Shown one piece after another: positions 52,136 through 61,388 of a stretch of DNA of 64,000 nucleotides. Under the pieces are notes generated by a model. It searched no databases. It was not told the origin of the DNA and saw only the letters and a list, made by a program, of their open reading frames with translations. Source of the stretch: an uncultured Bacilli bacterium (GTDB lineage: Bacteria > Bacillota_I > Bacilli_A > RF39 > UBA660); the NCBI GenBank assembly GCA_934090795.1, contig CAKOJQ010000005.1:60381-124380 (forward strand). The letters run 5' to 3'. Both the position numbers and the translations under genes were made by a program. Each line of letters starts with the position of its first letter. Position 1 is the stretch's first letter.

Positions 52136-52474
52136 TTAACTAAATAAAGTTTTAATTATTTTAAGAAAGAAATCAATACTTTTATTAACTCCTTTATCAA
52201 TCGCATTAGATATACCAAGTCCTAAAGAAGAATATTTATTATTATATTCTTTAACACTTGTATCAATATAATTATTTATATCAACCTCTTTTCCCTCAGC
52301 AACATCTCTTTCAAATCTTTCAATTGCTTCTTTAGTTAAATTAGTTTTACTTTGCATTCTTGATTCATAATAACCAGTTTGATTAGCAAAATACAATGTT
52401 ATAAATAATATAACTAACAAATAAAATATTCTTTTAGCGTTCTTATTAATCTTACTCTTAGGTTTATCTTCCAT
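52136..52474 (-). CDS. Small single-pass membrane protein
   Basis: A basic, lysine-rich N-terminus of 16 residues is followed by one helix (IFYLLVILFITLYFANQTGYY) and an outer domain of about 70 residues with a second hydrophobic stretch at the end. Family not recognised. Its ATG directly follows the SpoIIP-like stop (TAAATG), so it probably works with that amidase at the membrane. Confidence 0.7.
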   Translation of the reverse strand: MEDKPKSKINKNAKRIFYLLVILFITLYFANQTGYYESRMQSKTNLTKEAIERFERDVAEGKEVDINNYIDTSVKEYNNKYSSLGLGISNAIDKGVNKSIDFFLKIIKTLFS

Positions 52475-53338
52475 TTAATTTTCACTTCCTATCACATTGC
52501 CAATAATCTCCGCTAAAGCAAGTACTGAATTATAAACTTCATTAAAATTATTATTATTTCCTCCAACTTCTATTAAAAAGACATTACCACTAAAATCTTG
52601 ATTAAAAGTATTTTTTTTAGCATAAAGTATATCTCTTGATAATCCCGGATATTTTTCTTTAGTATATTCATTTAATTTAACCATTAATGCCTCATTATTT
52701 TCATATCCATCATAATTCATACCTAACACATACATAATTCTTGCATACTGCTTATTATTAATGTTTGCAGTTAAAGAAACACTATCCCTATGTAAATCAA
52801 GATAATATTTAATACTAGGATATTTTTCTTTAGCTTTCTCAAGCCACAACCTACTAGCACTATAAGAATCTTTATAACTCCATCCATGTTCATTTAAAAC
52901 TGTTTTTATATTTTCATCTTCAACAACTGAATATATATTATATTTTTCAAGTTCTTGCTTTAATATGTTTCCTGCCATGTATACAGTTGGAGTTATATTA
53001 TAATTTGCTAAACTATTACTTACATATTCTTCTGTTTGATGCGTATTATAAATATAAAGAATAGGCTCTTTCTTAATATCATTTACTTTATCATTATTTT
53101 CTTTATTATCTCCATTATCACTATAAACCTTTTTAATATCTTCAGCCATCTCTATACCTGAAAATGAACTTTTTAAAATAGTCTCTGGCCCCGATAAATT
53201 AAAATTAATTATATCTAAAAAAGATAAATCATTACTATAATTTAAAGAATCACTTATCAAATTATTAGCAATATCAATATTAGGACTACCTTTAAATATT
53301 TTTATCGATAATATTGTAGATAACAAAATTATTATCAA
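52475..53338 (-). CDS. SpoIIP-like N-acetylmuramoyl-L-alanine amidase
   Basis: The protein has the SpoIIP catalytic domain: YIYNTHQTEEYVS (metal-binding His and Glu), YYLDLHRDSVSL (His, Asp) and FLIEVGGNNNNFNEV (Glu). SpoIIP cleaves peptidoglycan stems during engulfment in spore formers; in non-sporulating relatives it is a cell-wall amidase. The TTG start at 53338 cuts off a basic leader: the same frame extends upstream to 53398 (IKRFVARKKVNYN...) with AGGTG properly placed before an ATA codon. The true start may be that ATA. Confidence 0.85.
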   Translation of the reverse strand: MIIILLSTILSIKIFKGSPNIDIANNLISDSLNYSNDLSFLDIINFNLSGPETILKSSFSGIEMAEDIKKVYSDNGDNKENNDKVNDIKKEPILYIYNTHQTEEYVSNSLANYNITPTVYMAGNILKQELEKYNIYSVVEDENIKTVLNEHGWSYKDSYSASRLWLEKAKEKYPSIKYYLDLHRDSVSLTANINNKQYARIMYVLGMNYDGYENNEALMVKLNEYTKEKYPGLSRDILYAKKNTFNQDFSGNVFLIEVGGNNNNFNEVYNSVLALAEIIGNVIGSEN

Positions 53339-53450
53339 TAAAATTACTACTTTTAATACATTATAATTAACTTTCTTTCTAGCAACAAATCTTTTTATCT
53401 AAATCACCTCAAGTCTAATATATAATATTAAAATCAAAATAAATGTAGAA

Positions 53451-53482
53451 TAAAAGAAAAAAGACAAGAATTTTCTTATCTT
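53451..53482 (-). terminator. Terminator of the 53504 gene
   Basis: AAGATAAGA pairs with TCTTGTCTT (one G-U) and is followed by TTTTCTTTT on the minus strand. Confidence 0.7.
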
Positions 53483-53503
53483 AATTTGCAAATTACAGTT
53501 AAA

Positions 53504-53833
53504 CTATTCTTCAACTAAATCTAAATTTATAACTAAATTATTATCAGAAATACAAGTCCCACCTTTACTTATAAATATATTATTTATAATATTTTCTAAC
53601 TCTTCTTCACTAGATTTTTGTATTTCTATTAAAAGACTATTATTAGGTTTTATTTTATATAAATTATTATCAATATCATAAATAATTTCATAAGTATATA
53701 TTTTATTATTTAAATTACAATTAAGTGTAACTATTACATTATCATTAATATAACTATTATTATTCCTATATCCAATTATTAATATCATAAATATTAAAGG
53801 TAAACTAACAATAAATATTTTTACTTTTTTCAT
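53504..53833 (-). CDS. Small membrane-anchored or secreted protein
   Basis: About 109 residues: one N-terminal hydrophobic helix (KIFIVSLPLIFMILIIGY) followed by a small beta-rich domain (VIVTLNCNLNNKIYTYEIIYDIDNNLYKI) and an acidic end. No lipobox is visible. I prefer the ATG at 53833 (MKKVKIF), which has GGTG seven bases upstream. A TTGATA-16-TATAGT promoter lies before it (53858-53885). Family unknown. Confidence 0.65.
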   Translation of the reverse strand: MKKVKIFIVSLPLIFMILIIGYRNNNSYINDNVIVTLNCNLNNKIYTYEIIYDIDNNLYKIKPNNSLLIEIQKSSEEELENIINNIFISKGGTCISDNNLVINLDLVEE

Positions 53834-53883
53834 ATACATCACCAATTTGTAAAATCTACTATATCATATTATTCTTTATTATC

Positions 53884-53911
53884 AAGAAAAAATAGAGATT
53901 TCTCTCTATTT
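53884..53911 (-). terminator. Terminator of the surface operon
   Basis: A perfect nine-base stem (AAATAGAGA with TCTCTATTT) and GAAA tetraloop is followed by T residues on the minus strand. The stop codon of the DUF5411-like gene is inside the stem. Confidence 0.8.
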
Positions 53912-54313
53912 TAACTTAATTTCTAATACAGCATCTACCTTATTTACGACATCAACTGATGTTGTATCAGCAAATATTGTAAAATTCTCAGTTTTTGTTG
54001 TAACTTTAACACTTACCTTAGGTGGTGCTTCATATATATCATAAAATTTTATATTATATGTTTTATTTATATTTACTGTTTCTGAAAATCTTCTTGTAAA
54101 GTCTTCAACAAATTTTTCCTTAACGATTCTCATTTCTCCATATTTTCGAAAGTGAGACCAATCAATTGCATCTGCCATAGCAGCTTCTGTTACTTCTCTA
54201 ATAAGTATTGCATCTTGTTCATTAGTGGTTGTGTAATTATTAAATAACATCATAATGGTTATAACAAATAATCCTAAAATTATAAGCCAATAACCCCATA
54301 AACTTTCTTTCAT
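53906..54313 (-). CDS. DUF5411-like single-pass membrane protein
   Basis: The 135-residue product starts with one helix (YWLIILGLFVITIMMLF) and continues with a soluble domain: AILIREVTEAAMADAIDWSHFRKYGEMR, then beta strands to the end. I associate this with DUF5411, small anchored proteins in related gut Firmicutes, at moderate certainty. Pilin-like assembly is conceivable because a short hydrophobic N-terminal helix precedes a globular part. Its GGAGGTAA ribosome site overlaps the end of the large surface gene. Confidence 0.7.
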   Translation of the reverse strand: MKESLWGYWLIILGLFVITIMMLFNNYTTTNEQDAILIREVTEAAMADAIDWSHFRKYGEMRIVKEKFVEDFTRRFSETVNINKTYNIKFYDIYEAPPKVSVKVTTKTENFTIFADTTSVDVVNKVDAVLEIKLK

Positions 54314-54324
54314 TTAGTTACCTC

Positions 54325-57300
54325 CTATGGCCAGTTTTTATATCTTTCTAAGAATTGTTTAGGAAACAATGGATCAGGATATTTTCCATCTTCGACATAA
54401 TCTAATCCTTTTATACATGAACTTATCGTTCCTGTGCAGTATCTTCCATCTACATAATATTTCCACTTATTTCTTCCACTTGTATCACTAAAATAAGTAC
54501 TAACAAATGAGCTTTCACACTCTTTCATATCATTATTACATTTAAAGCAATACTGAGAATCTATATCCTTACTATTAGGAACTATGCCAGCACACATATT
54601 CATTTCTGAATATTTGAAATATGATTTTGCAGAATTTTTCTTAATTAATTGTAAATCTTTAGTTGTTAATGTAACTTCATATTCCAAATAATCTCTTGAA
54701 ATATCATCATAAATATCATGTTTACCAGTACCTGAGCTATCTGCTAAATAAGTGGCTGGTTCATTACCACTATTTTTGGCATTTACTTTTGATGTGTTTA
54801 AAGCAATATAATTATTTGTTTCACTACTATCAAGTGAAGCATAACCACTGCCCTGTTCTATTAAAGCTTTAGCCGCATTTCCTTTGGCATCTGACCAATT
54901 GGTTTCTCCATCTTTTCTCTCATTAGGAGTAACATCAGCAAGCGATATGCTTCGGTAATAGAATTGTGGTAAATATTCAGAACTATCTCCATCACCACCA
55001 TCATCCTCACAAGACTCACAAATGCGATTAAATGCCATTTCCATATTACAATAATTACATGTACTTTCAAATGAAGTAATATTATTATTTCTAATATAAG
55101 TATCTATTAATTCTTGAACTTTTCTCCTTCCATTAGAATAACTAGCACCTACATTGTTCATCTTAAAACTTGTAGTATACTCTCCAGCATAAGAAGTAAG
55201 TTCGATATTATAAACATAACCAATTTCTAAACCATTAATATCTGTAACTGCTGAATTAGATGTATAATTTAAGGTTTTATATTCTCCAGAATTCATTAAA
55301 GAAAATGAATTATTTGGTGGTCTATAATAATATATTTTACTTATCTTTTCTTCACCTTCAACTATTATATTAGTATCAGATGTACTATAAGGAATAGTTC
55401 CATCAGTAGCAAGTTGCATTGAATTAAATGATAAATTATCAAATGAATATCCCATACATGGTTTCTCATTTGGATTAGTCCAATAGCAATTATCATGAGT
55501 TCCATCAGGCCAAGCATAATGTTCTGTGTTTCCTTGTTCATCAATTAATACAACACCATTTAAACCTCTTGTTGCTGCATCAGAACCCGATTTAGGAGCA
55601 ATCGCAGCCAAACTATTACTCAAAGCACTTGTATTTTTACCACTAGAATTTAACCCAGTATAATTAAGTCCCAAATAGCTTGAACTACTTGTTCCAGTTG
55701 TTGTATTAGGCCAATATTTTACAGCCTCAGTATTATTAACCATATTAATGGTATATTCTTTATTTCCTTCTGTTTTAGAATTTTGTTTATAGGTAAAATC
55801 CACTTGTGGAACACCTGTTAAACTTACATTACTTCCCGAATAATCTTTTAATGCAGTCATACATTTTTCACGGGCAGTTTCTAAACTAAGACGTGCAGCA
55901 ATGGCTGCTTTATATGCCTGTTGTTTTTGAGGCTCTACTTTTTGATATGAGTCTTCATATGTTTGTTTTGCAGCATCTCTTACAGCCTTAGCATTTCGTT
56001 CATTTGCCTTACAAGTAACCTCATCATACACAGTTGTATATACATTTTTCTTTGTCGTTGGGTTCCATGTTGTAACAACTTTTTTACAAGTTTGATTTAT
56101 AACTGCCTCTGATGCAGCACCATATGCTCTATCAGCATCTAAATATGCTTGATATTTTACTTTAACGTCTTTAACAGCCTTTTGCCAATTATCATATGCA
56201 CCAATTTCAACCCAAGCAGCAGCTTTATAATCACTAAGCCATTGTTTATAATGAAAGAAGAACGTTGATTTAACTCTTTCCACAATAAGTGGTTGTCTAA
56301 AATACCCATTAACATTATCATAATTATTACTTATATAACTATCAAACACAAAGAATTGTCCAGATACAGAAGCAGCAGTTGCTGGCGTATACATATCAAC
56401 AGTTTCAGTAGTAAACGTTCCACAGTAATTATTAATAGTTGAATCTAAATAATCAGAATACTTACTATCATTACCAATAAAACTTCCACTAGAATTTGTC
56501 CCCTCATTATCTAAATCTTGCATTAAATATTTCATATTACGCATTCTAACATAAGAATGATTAAATGCCTTATAAGAACTTTCGCCATCACATGAACTCT
56601 TTCCACAACTTTGTTCTAAATGAACAATAGGTCCACATTTCTTAATATAATCATCTTCTTCTTTAGAACCCTCAACAATATTACTAGTATCTATATTAGC
56701 ACATGTATTAGGAACATCTATATAAATAGAAGCACTACTACTTTGATTATAATCATTACTAACTAATTTTATAAATCTTTGAAAAGGTCCATTAAAATAA
56801 TTAGAACAACTTCCTTGACTTTCATCACAAGTATATATTTTAACTTCATTAATTAAACCAGTTCCAGTATTACCTTCAATATTTATATCTACTTTAATTG
56901 AATTCTTACTAGCAATATTACCTGTAACCGTTATTTTATAATTGTTAGTACCACTGCTATCTTTAGAAATATTACAACTTAATCCACTTGATGAACAACT
57001 ACTAACAATTACATTTCCACCATCACTTTGATTAACAATGGAAACAATCGCTGTAGCAACCCCATTTGTGCCATCATAAGTATTACTTATCTTAGTTACT
57101 TTAAAACTTCCAATCGTTCCTGTACTTGATGGTAAATATTTACTTTCTTCATCTTTACAAGTTCCTTCATTAACACAAACTCCAATTTTAACCATTTTTC
57201 CAATTGCATCATCAGCATCATAATTAAGCATATTATTTATGATATTATCATTTAAAGAGCCTTTAAGTGAAGCACCCTTACGTTTCTTTTTTAATGTATA

Positions 57301-57612
57301 AATACGAAACGCATGTGCTTGTGATGTAGTATCAACATTATTAGTTTTAGCATAATTTGCCATTGCAATTAATCCTTTAGCAAAAGCACCACTTTTAACA
57401 TTTAAAGTTTCCACACTATTTACATGAGACGGATTATGCAAATTAGCATCAATACACGTAGCAAGTTCTCCTCCAATTCGGTACTCAAACCCAAGATGAG
57501 TTGGATCACTATAGGATCCCAATCCATTCATCGTAAATGATTCATTCGTACTATCAGCTTTAACACCAAAAGGAATAAACATTAAACTTAATAATAAAAA
57601 TATTTTTTTCAT
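54325..57612 (-). CDS. Large secreted surface protein with a possible thioester domain
   Basis: A 1095-residue protein with a clear signal peptide (KKIFLLLSLMFIPFGVKADS). Near the N-terminus ELATCIDANLHNP and, about 45 residues later, TSQAHAFRIY resemble the Cys and Gln motifs of Gram-positive thioester adhesin domains. Beta-rich modules follow, then a helical Ala/Lys-rich region (about 490-620: KAVKDVKVKYQAYLDADRAY, ...AKAVRDAAKQTYEDSY) and a C-terminal part rich in paired Cys (CNYCNMEMAF, CESCEDDGG, CFKCNNDMKECESS). No LPxTG or C-terminal anchor is seen. It is co-translated with the upstream gene through TAATG. Confidence 0.8.
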   Translation of the reverse strand: MKKIFLLLSLMFIPFGVKADSTNESFTMNGLGSYSDPTHLGFEYRIGGELATCIDANLHNPSHVNSVETLNVKSGAFAKGLIAMANYAKTNNVDTTSQAHAFRIYTLKKKRKGASLKGSLNDNIINNMLNYDADDAIGKMVKIGVCVNEGTCKDEESKYLPSSTGTIGSFKVTKISNTYDGTNGVATAIVSIVNQSDGGNVIVSSCSSSGLSCNISKDSSGTNNYKITVTGNIASKNSIKVDINIEGNTGTGLINEVKIYTCDESQGSCSNYFNGPFQRFIKLVSNDYNQSSSASIYIDVPNTCANIDTSNIVEGSKEEDDYIKKCGPIVHLEQSCGKSSCDGESSYKAFNHSYVRMRNMKYLMQDLDNEGTNSSGSFIGNDSKYSDYLDSTINNYCGTFTTETVDMYTPATAASVSGQFFVFDSYISNNYDNVNGYFRQPLIVERVKSTFFFHYKQWLSDYKAAAWVEIGAYDNWQKAVKDVKVKYQAYLDADRAYGAASEAVINQTCKKVVTTWNPTTKKNVYTTVYDEVTCKANERNAKAVRDAAKQTYEDSYQKVEPQKQQAYKAAIAARLSLETAREKCMTALKDYSGSNVSLTGVPQVDFTYKQNSKTEGNKEYTINMVNNTEAVKYWPNTTTGTSSSSYLGLNYTGLNSSGKNTSALSNSLAAIAPKSGSDAATRGLNGVVLIDEQGNTEHYAWPDGTHDNCYWTNPNEKPCMGYSFDNLSFNSMQLATDGTIPYSTSDTNIIVEGEEKISKIYYYRPPNNSFSLMNSGEYKTLNYTSNSAVTDINGLEIGYVYNIELTSYAGEYTTSFKMNNVGASYSNGRRKVQELIDTYIRNNNITSFESTCNYCNMEMAFNRICESCEDDGGDGDSSEYLPQFYYRSISLADVTPNERKDGETNWSDAKGNAAKALIEQGSGYASLDSSETNNYIALNTSKVNAKNSGNEPATYLADSSGTGKHDIYDDISRDYLEYEVTLTTKDLQLIKKNSAKSYFKYSEMNMCAGIVPNSKDIDSQYCFKCNNDMKECESSFVSTYFSDTSGRNKWKYYVDGRYCTGTISSCIKGLDYVEDGKYPDPLFPKQFLERYKNWP

Positions 57613-58307
57613 TAAATTTCACTCCTTTTTTTATTAATATAAATCCAAGTCCCAACATCTGCAATAACTAAAACGCATCCACCAGCTATAATATAAATAT
57701 AATATTTTTGCCAAAAATTCTTCTTAATTTCATTACCATTATCATCTACATTAGAACTATTTCCTTTGCTTTCCTTGACAGCTTCATCTAAACCAATTCC
57801 CATATTATATATTAATTTAGAATTAGTTATAAATTTCTTACATATGTTAACCCCCGGATTTTCTTCACATACTTGATAATAATAATTCGGATTTAACATC
57901 GGTTTAGTATAATTAATAGTCTTAACCAAATACATATCACAATCATTATTATTATAAACCTCAATTTTATACTTAATAATTCTATTATAATTATAATCTT
58001 TAAAAGTATATTTACCATCTGTAACCATTGAATTAACAACAGTTAACTTATCACTATTATAATCATTAGATATTTGTAAAGAAAAATTATTAGTTACATT
58101 GTAAAGTGATATTTCAAGCCATGATTTTTCTGCATCAAATTCTTCGCCATTTTCATTAACATGAACAGTTTCGCTTTTTTCTTCATAATCAATTTTAATC
58201 GCATTTGCTTCTTTAAGTAAACCAGATTTAGTCTTATTATCGCATGTATCAGCATAAACACCTAAATATGTAAACAAACTAAACATAAATAACACAATAT
58301 ATTTCAC
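57612..58307 (-). CDS. Secreted protein with C-terminal membrane anchor
   Basis: The first gene of the surface operon, starting with GTG (GAGAGTGA upstream). A signal peptide (YIVLFMFSLFTYLGVYADT) leads to a beta-sandwich-like ectodomain with four Cys and a C-terminal helix YIYIIAGGCVLVIADVGTWIY followed by basic NKKRSEI, so the protein is held in the membrane facing out. It may anchor or export the large partner encoded next. Family not recognised. Confidence 0.75.
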   Translation of the reverse strand: MKYIVLFMFSLFTYLGVYADTCDNKTKSGLLKEANAIKIDYEEKSETVHVNENGEEFDAEKSWLEISLYNVTNNFSLQISNDYNSDKLTVVNSMVTDGKYTFKDYNYNRIIKYKIEVYNNNDCDMYLVKTINYTKPMLNPNYYYQVCEENPGVNICKKFITNSKLIYNMGIGLDEAVKESKGNSSNVDDNGNEIKKNFWQKYYIYIIAGGCVLVIADVGTWIYINKKRSEI

Positions 58308-58331
58308 TTAATCACTCTCTATCCTTTAACA

Positions 58332-58361
58332 AGTATATCATACAATTTACTTAATTTTCAA
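58332..58361 (-). promoter_or_regulatory. Promoter of the surface operon
   Basis: TTGAAA (356-361) and TATACT (332-337) on the minus strand are 18 bases apart, about 25 bp upstream of the first gene. Confidence 0.7.
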
Positions 58362-58406
58362 TAAACCCATATTTATTTTTTATTAAAAATAAGATAAAAT
58401 GAACAT

Positions 58407-59033
58407 GTGATTAATATGAATTATAAAAATATCTTAAAAACTTTTTTTTCTTATTTTATATGTATTGTCTTAATGGATTCTTTTACTAACACATATAAAA
58501 ATAATGTTTTATTATATACAATCTTACAATTAATATTTTTAACTATAACTTTATTTATAATATTAAAAATAAACAAAATAAAACTTAAATCTATTAAGAA
58601 ACTATCAAAAAAAGATTATCTTACAACCATTATAATCTTTTCTATATTTACAACATTAACACTATTATCAACTTATATTATTAATAAATTTATATCTATA
58701 CCTTTAAATGAAGAATTAATAAGAGAAGAATTTATTAAATACCCTATTTTATCTATAATAAGTTATTGCTTAATTACCCCAATTATTGAAGAACAACTAT
58801 TTAGATATAATTTTAAAAATATTAAAAATAAATATTTATATATAATAATTACTACACTATTTTTTAGCTTATTACACCTTAGTTCATTAAATGAAATATT
58901 ATACCTTATTCCCTACTCATTTATGGGAATTATGTTTAGTTATTCTTACATTAAAACTAATAATTTATTATCACCAATTATATGTCATATATTATACAAC
59001 GTTATAAATGTTATTATATTATTTTATTTTTAG
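58407..59033 (+). CDS. CPBP-family intramembrane metalloprotease (Abi/CAAX type)
   Basis: The 208-residue polytopic membrane protein has the three CPBP motifs: IIEEQLFRYNF (EExxxR), FSLLHLSS (FxxxH) and ICHILYNVI (HxxxN/D). The family includes CAAX proteases and bacteriocin self-immunity proteins. Six or more helices are likely. The start is uncertain between GTG at 58407 and ATG at 58416; no good ribosome site is visible for either. The metallophosphoesterase-like gene follows by nine bases. Confidence 0.85.
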   Translation: MINMNYKNILKTFFSYFICIVLMDSFTNTYKNNVLLYTILQLIFLTITLFIILKINKIKLKSIKKLSKKDYLTTIIIFSIFTTLTLLSTYIINKFISIPLNEELIREEFIKYPILSIISYCLITPIIEEQLFRYNFKNIKNKYLYIIITTLFFSLLHLSSLNEILYLIPYSFMGIMFSYSYIKTNNLLSPIICHILYNVINVIILFYF

Positions 59034-59042
59034 GAGAATCAT

Positions 59043-59828
59043 ATGAAAAAAACAATTATATTTATAATTTTATTATTATCTTTAACTTTTTTATATAGTA
59101 AATATATAGAACCAAACAAATTTAAAGTAAAAGAATACAGTGTTATAGCATCATCTATACCTGAAAGTTTTAATGGTTATAAAATAGTTCATCTAACTGA
59201 TATTTATTATTTAGATAAAGATTTAACTAGTATAATTAACAAAATAAATGAATTATCCCCTGACTTAGTCGTATTTACCGGTAACTTATTACACAAAAAC
59301 TTTAATAAAGAAAATAAAGATAAATTAATAAACTATTTAAACTTAATTAATTCTAAATATGGAATATATTACGTACTAGGAGATACTGATCAAAATGATA
59401 CATTTAAAGAAATAATAAGTAGTACTAATATCAAAATTTTAACTAATGAATATACTCTTTTATATAACAACAACTATACACCCATAATGCTAATTGGACT
59501 TGATAATAATTTAGACACAGATAAAGCTTTTAACTATGAAGAAAATAATTACTATAAAATAGTACTATCTCATAAATCAGATACCTTTGATTTAATTGAG
59601 AATAAAAATATAAATTTATTCTTAGCTGGTAATTCCCTAAATGGTCAAATTAGACTTCCATTTATTGGAGCTATTATCAAAAAAGAAGGATCAAAAAAAT
59701 ATTATGATGAAAAATATTACATTAATAACACCAATATATTTATCTCTAATGGATTAGGTAATCCTAAATATGATATTAGATTTTTAAATACTCCTTCAAT
59801 TAATTTTTATAGATTATATAGCAAATAA
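59043..59828 (+). CDS. Metallophosphoesterase-like protein with lost metal ligands
   Basis: The fold and order follow the YkuE-type membrane-anchored calcineurin-like phosphoesterases: an N-terminal helix, IVHLTDIYY, LSPDLVVFTGNLL, YYVLGDTDQND, KIVLSHKSD and LFLAGNSLNGQIRLP. Compared with the family (SDxH, GD, GNHD, H, GHTHGGQ), the first His, the second Asp, the GNHD Asn/His and both His of GHTH are replaced. Catalysis by the usual two-metal mechanism seems impossible. It may be a binding-only relative. TAGGAGA precedes the start. Confidence 0.8.
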   Translation: MKKTIIFIILLLSLTFLYSKYIEPNKFKVKEYSVIASSIPESFNGYKIVHLTDIYYLDKDLTSIINKINELSPDLVVFTGNLLHKNFNKENKDKLINYLNLINSKYGIYYVLGDTDQNDTFKEIISSTNIKILTNEYTLLYNNNYTPIMLIGLDNNLDTDKAFNYEENNYYKIVLSHKSDTFDLIENKNINLFLAGNSLNGQIRLPFIGAIIKKEGSKKYYDEKYYINNTNIFISNGLGNPKYDIRFLNTPSINFYRLYSK

Positions 59829-59866
59829 AACTCCTTATCATAAAATAAAAAAGAAAGGAGTTTTTC
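59828..59866 (+). terminator. Terminator-like hairpin that contains the next gene's ribosome site
   Basis: AAACTCCTT pairs with AAGGAGTTT and is followed by TTCTT. The AAAGGAG arm is also the ribosome site of the gene at 59869. The hairpin could end transcription from the MPE-like gene or limit translation of the next. Confidence 0.6.
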
Positions 59867-59868
59867 TT

Positions 59869-60090
59869 ATGCAAAATTATCCATATTATCAATATGATCA
59901 AAATAGAGGCTTTTGGGTACCATTAATTTTAGGTGGCCTTGGAGGAGCAGCTATAGTTGGAGCATCACGTCCTAGACCAGTTTATGTAAATCCAAATCAA
60001 AATTACATGCCATATCAAACTATACCTTCATATGGTTATAATTATTATGGTGGCTATAACTATAGTCCTTATTACCCATATTATAGATAA
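59869..60090 (+). CDS. Small Tyr-rich, Gly-hinged protein
   Basis: A 73-residue protein starting NYPYYQYDQNRGFWVPL, then a hydrophobic glycine-rich helix (ILGGLGGAAIVGA), RPRPVY, and a tail of repeated Tyr/Asn/Pro/Gly (YGYNYYGGYNYSPYYPYYR). Similar proline-tyrosine-rich small proteins in Bacilli occur as envelope or coat components. Its function is unknown. The 3' end overlaps the converging RodA-like gene by about 70 bases. Confidence 0.7.
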   Translation: MQNYPYYQYDQNRGFWVPLILGGLGGAAIVGASRPRPVYVNPNQNYMPYQTIPSYGYNYYGGYNYSPYYPYYR

Positions 60091-61111
60091 TACTTAAAAG
60101 TATAATTATTGATAAACTAGAACTACCACCATAACTTAGTAATGGATATGTTATACCAATAATAGGAAATAACCCTATATTCATTAAAATATTAATTATA
60201 CACTGTATAACAATAAAATTAACACATGGTTTAACCATATACTTATCTTTACTTATTTTACCTAAATTAATAATAAATATTAAAAATATTATCATATAAA
60301 TAATAAAGCCAATTAAACCAAAATTAGCAATTAAAAGAGTTATTGCAAAATCAGTTACTGCTTCAGGAAAATAAACTCTTTTTTTAATACCAAAAAATCC
60401 AGATAACGAAATACTTTTTATAGCAGTCTCAATTTGATAACCTTCTCTATTAATAAAATTAGTTATTCTATCCATTCGATAAAAGAAATTAGTACCAAAT
60501 AAATTAATAAATAAATCATTATTAAAAGAATATAAGTATATAAAAGAAATAATAAAAACTAATGTAATTGACACTCCAAATAAGTAGTACCACTTATTTA
60601 ATTTTCTCAAAAATAAGAACGTAATTAATATAACTATATAACTAATTATAGGCCCTGTATCAGGCTCTAAAAACACAAGTACACTAGGAATTAAAGTTAT
60701 AATTAAACAAACTAAAACATATTTAAAATCATTTAAATCATAATTAATAGTAATATATCTTAAATAAAGAATTAAACCTATTTTCATAAATTCACTAGCT
60801 TGAAAAGATATACCAAATATTTTAATCCAAGACCTGCTTCCATTTACGTTTACTCCAAATAACAAAGTAACAACTAAAAGCATTATTCCTATTAAATAAA
60901 TATATAAACTATTATCTAATATAAAATTTATATTAATTAAAGATAACAAATAAAATATTATAAAACCTAAACTAAACCAAATAATTTCCTTAATATAATA
61001 ATTACTATAACTATCTAAATAATATTTTCCATAATAACTATTAACTATACTAATAATAATTAATAAAATCAAAGACATTATAAATTTCTTTTTCATATTA
61101 ATATTTTGCAT
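60020..61111 (-). CDS. RodA/FtsW-family lipid II polymerase (SEDS)
   Basis: The 363-residue membrane protein has about ten helices and SEDS landmarks: LEPDTGPIISY (the PDTG loop), FPEAVTDFAITLLIANFGLIG, and the C-terminal SYGGSSSLSIIILLS. SEDS proteins polymerise glycan strands from lipid II with a class B PBP; elongation (RodA) or division (FtsW) cannot be told apart here. The last 14 residues beyond the usual end lie antisense to the Tyr-rich gene. The start has no strong ribosome site. Confidence 0.9.
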   Translation of the reverse strand: MQNINMKKKFIMSLILLIIISIVNSYYGKYYLDSYSNYYIKEIIWFSLGFIIFYLLSLININFILDNSLYIYLIGIMLLVVTLLFGVNVNGSRSWIKIFGISFQASEFMKIGLILYLRYITINYDLNDFKYVLVCLIITLIPSVLVFLEPDTGPIISYIVILITFLFLRKLNKWYYLFGVSITLVFIISFIYLYSFNNDLFINLFGTNFFYRMDRITNFINREGYQIETAIKSISLSGFFGIKKRVYFPEAVTDFAITLLIANFGLIGFIIYMIIFLIFIINLGKISKDKYMVKPCVNFIVIQCIINILMNIGLFPIIGITYPLLSYGGSSSLSIIILLSIIYNMGNKDYSYSHHNNYNHMKV

Positions 61112-61157
61112 ATTATTTTTATATTTATTACATATAATTTACTATAAGGAGGAACTT

Positions 61158-61388
61158 ATGGAGTTACCAGAAATCTTTAAAAACAAAATTAATATTGATA
61201 AAGACGATAAATATTATAGAGGTTCTTTTGAAAAATCAAATGAATTAAAAATGCCAGCTAAAGTAAAAATTAGATATCAAAATCATGAATTTACTACAAC
61301 TATTGTTAATATGACCAATAACTATTATATAACCAAAGAAGGAAATGTTCTTTATAAAGAAGATGTTACTATAATTAGTCAAAATTAA
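61158..61388 (+). CDS. Hypothetical small protein
   Basis: A 76-residue soluble protein with an excellent AAGGAGG ribosome site, ending in its own terminator, so it is a real gene. The sequence (PEIFKNKINIDKDDKYYRG, then beta strands such as KVKIRYQNHEFTTTIV) suggests a small beta-barrel, but I do not recognise a family. It is divergent from the RodA-like gene. Confidence 0.7.
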   Translation: MELPEIFKNKINIDKDDKYYRGSFEKSNELKMPAKVKIRYQNHEFTTTIVNMTNNYYITKEGNVLYKEDVTIISQN

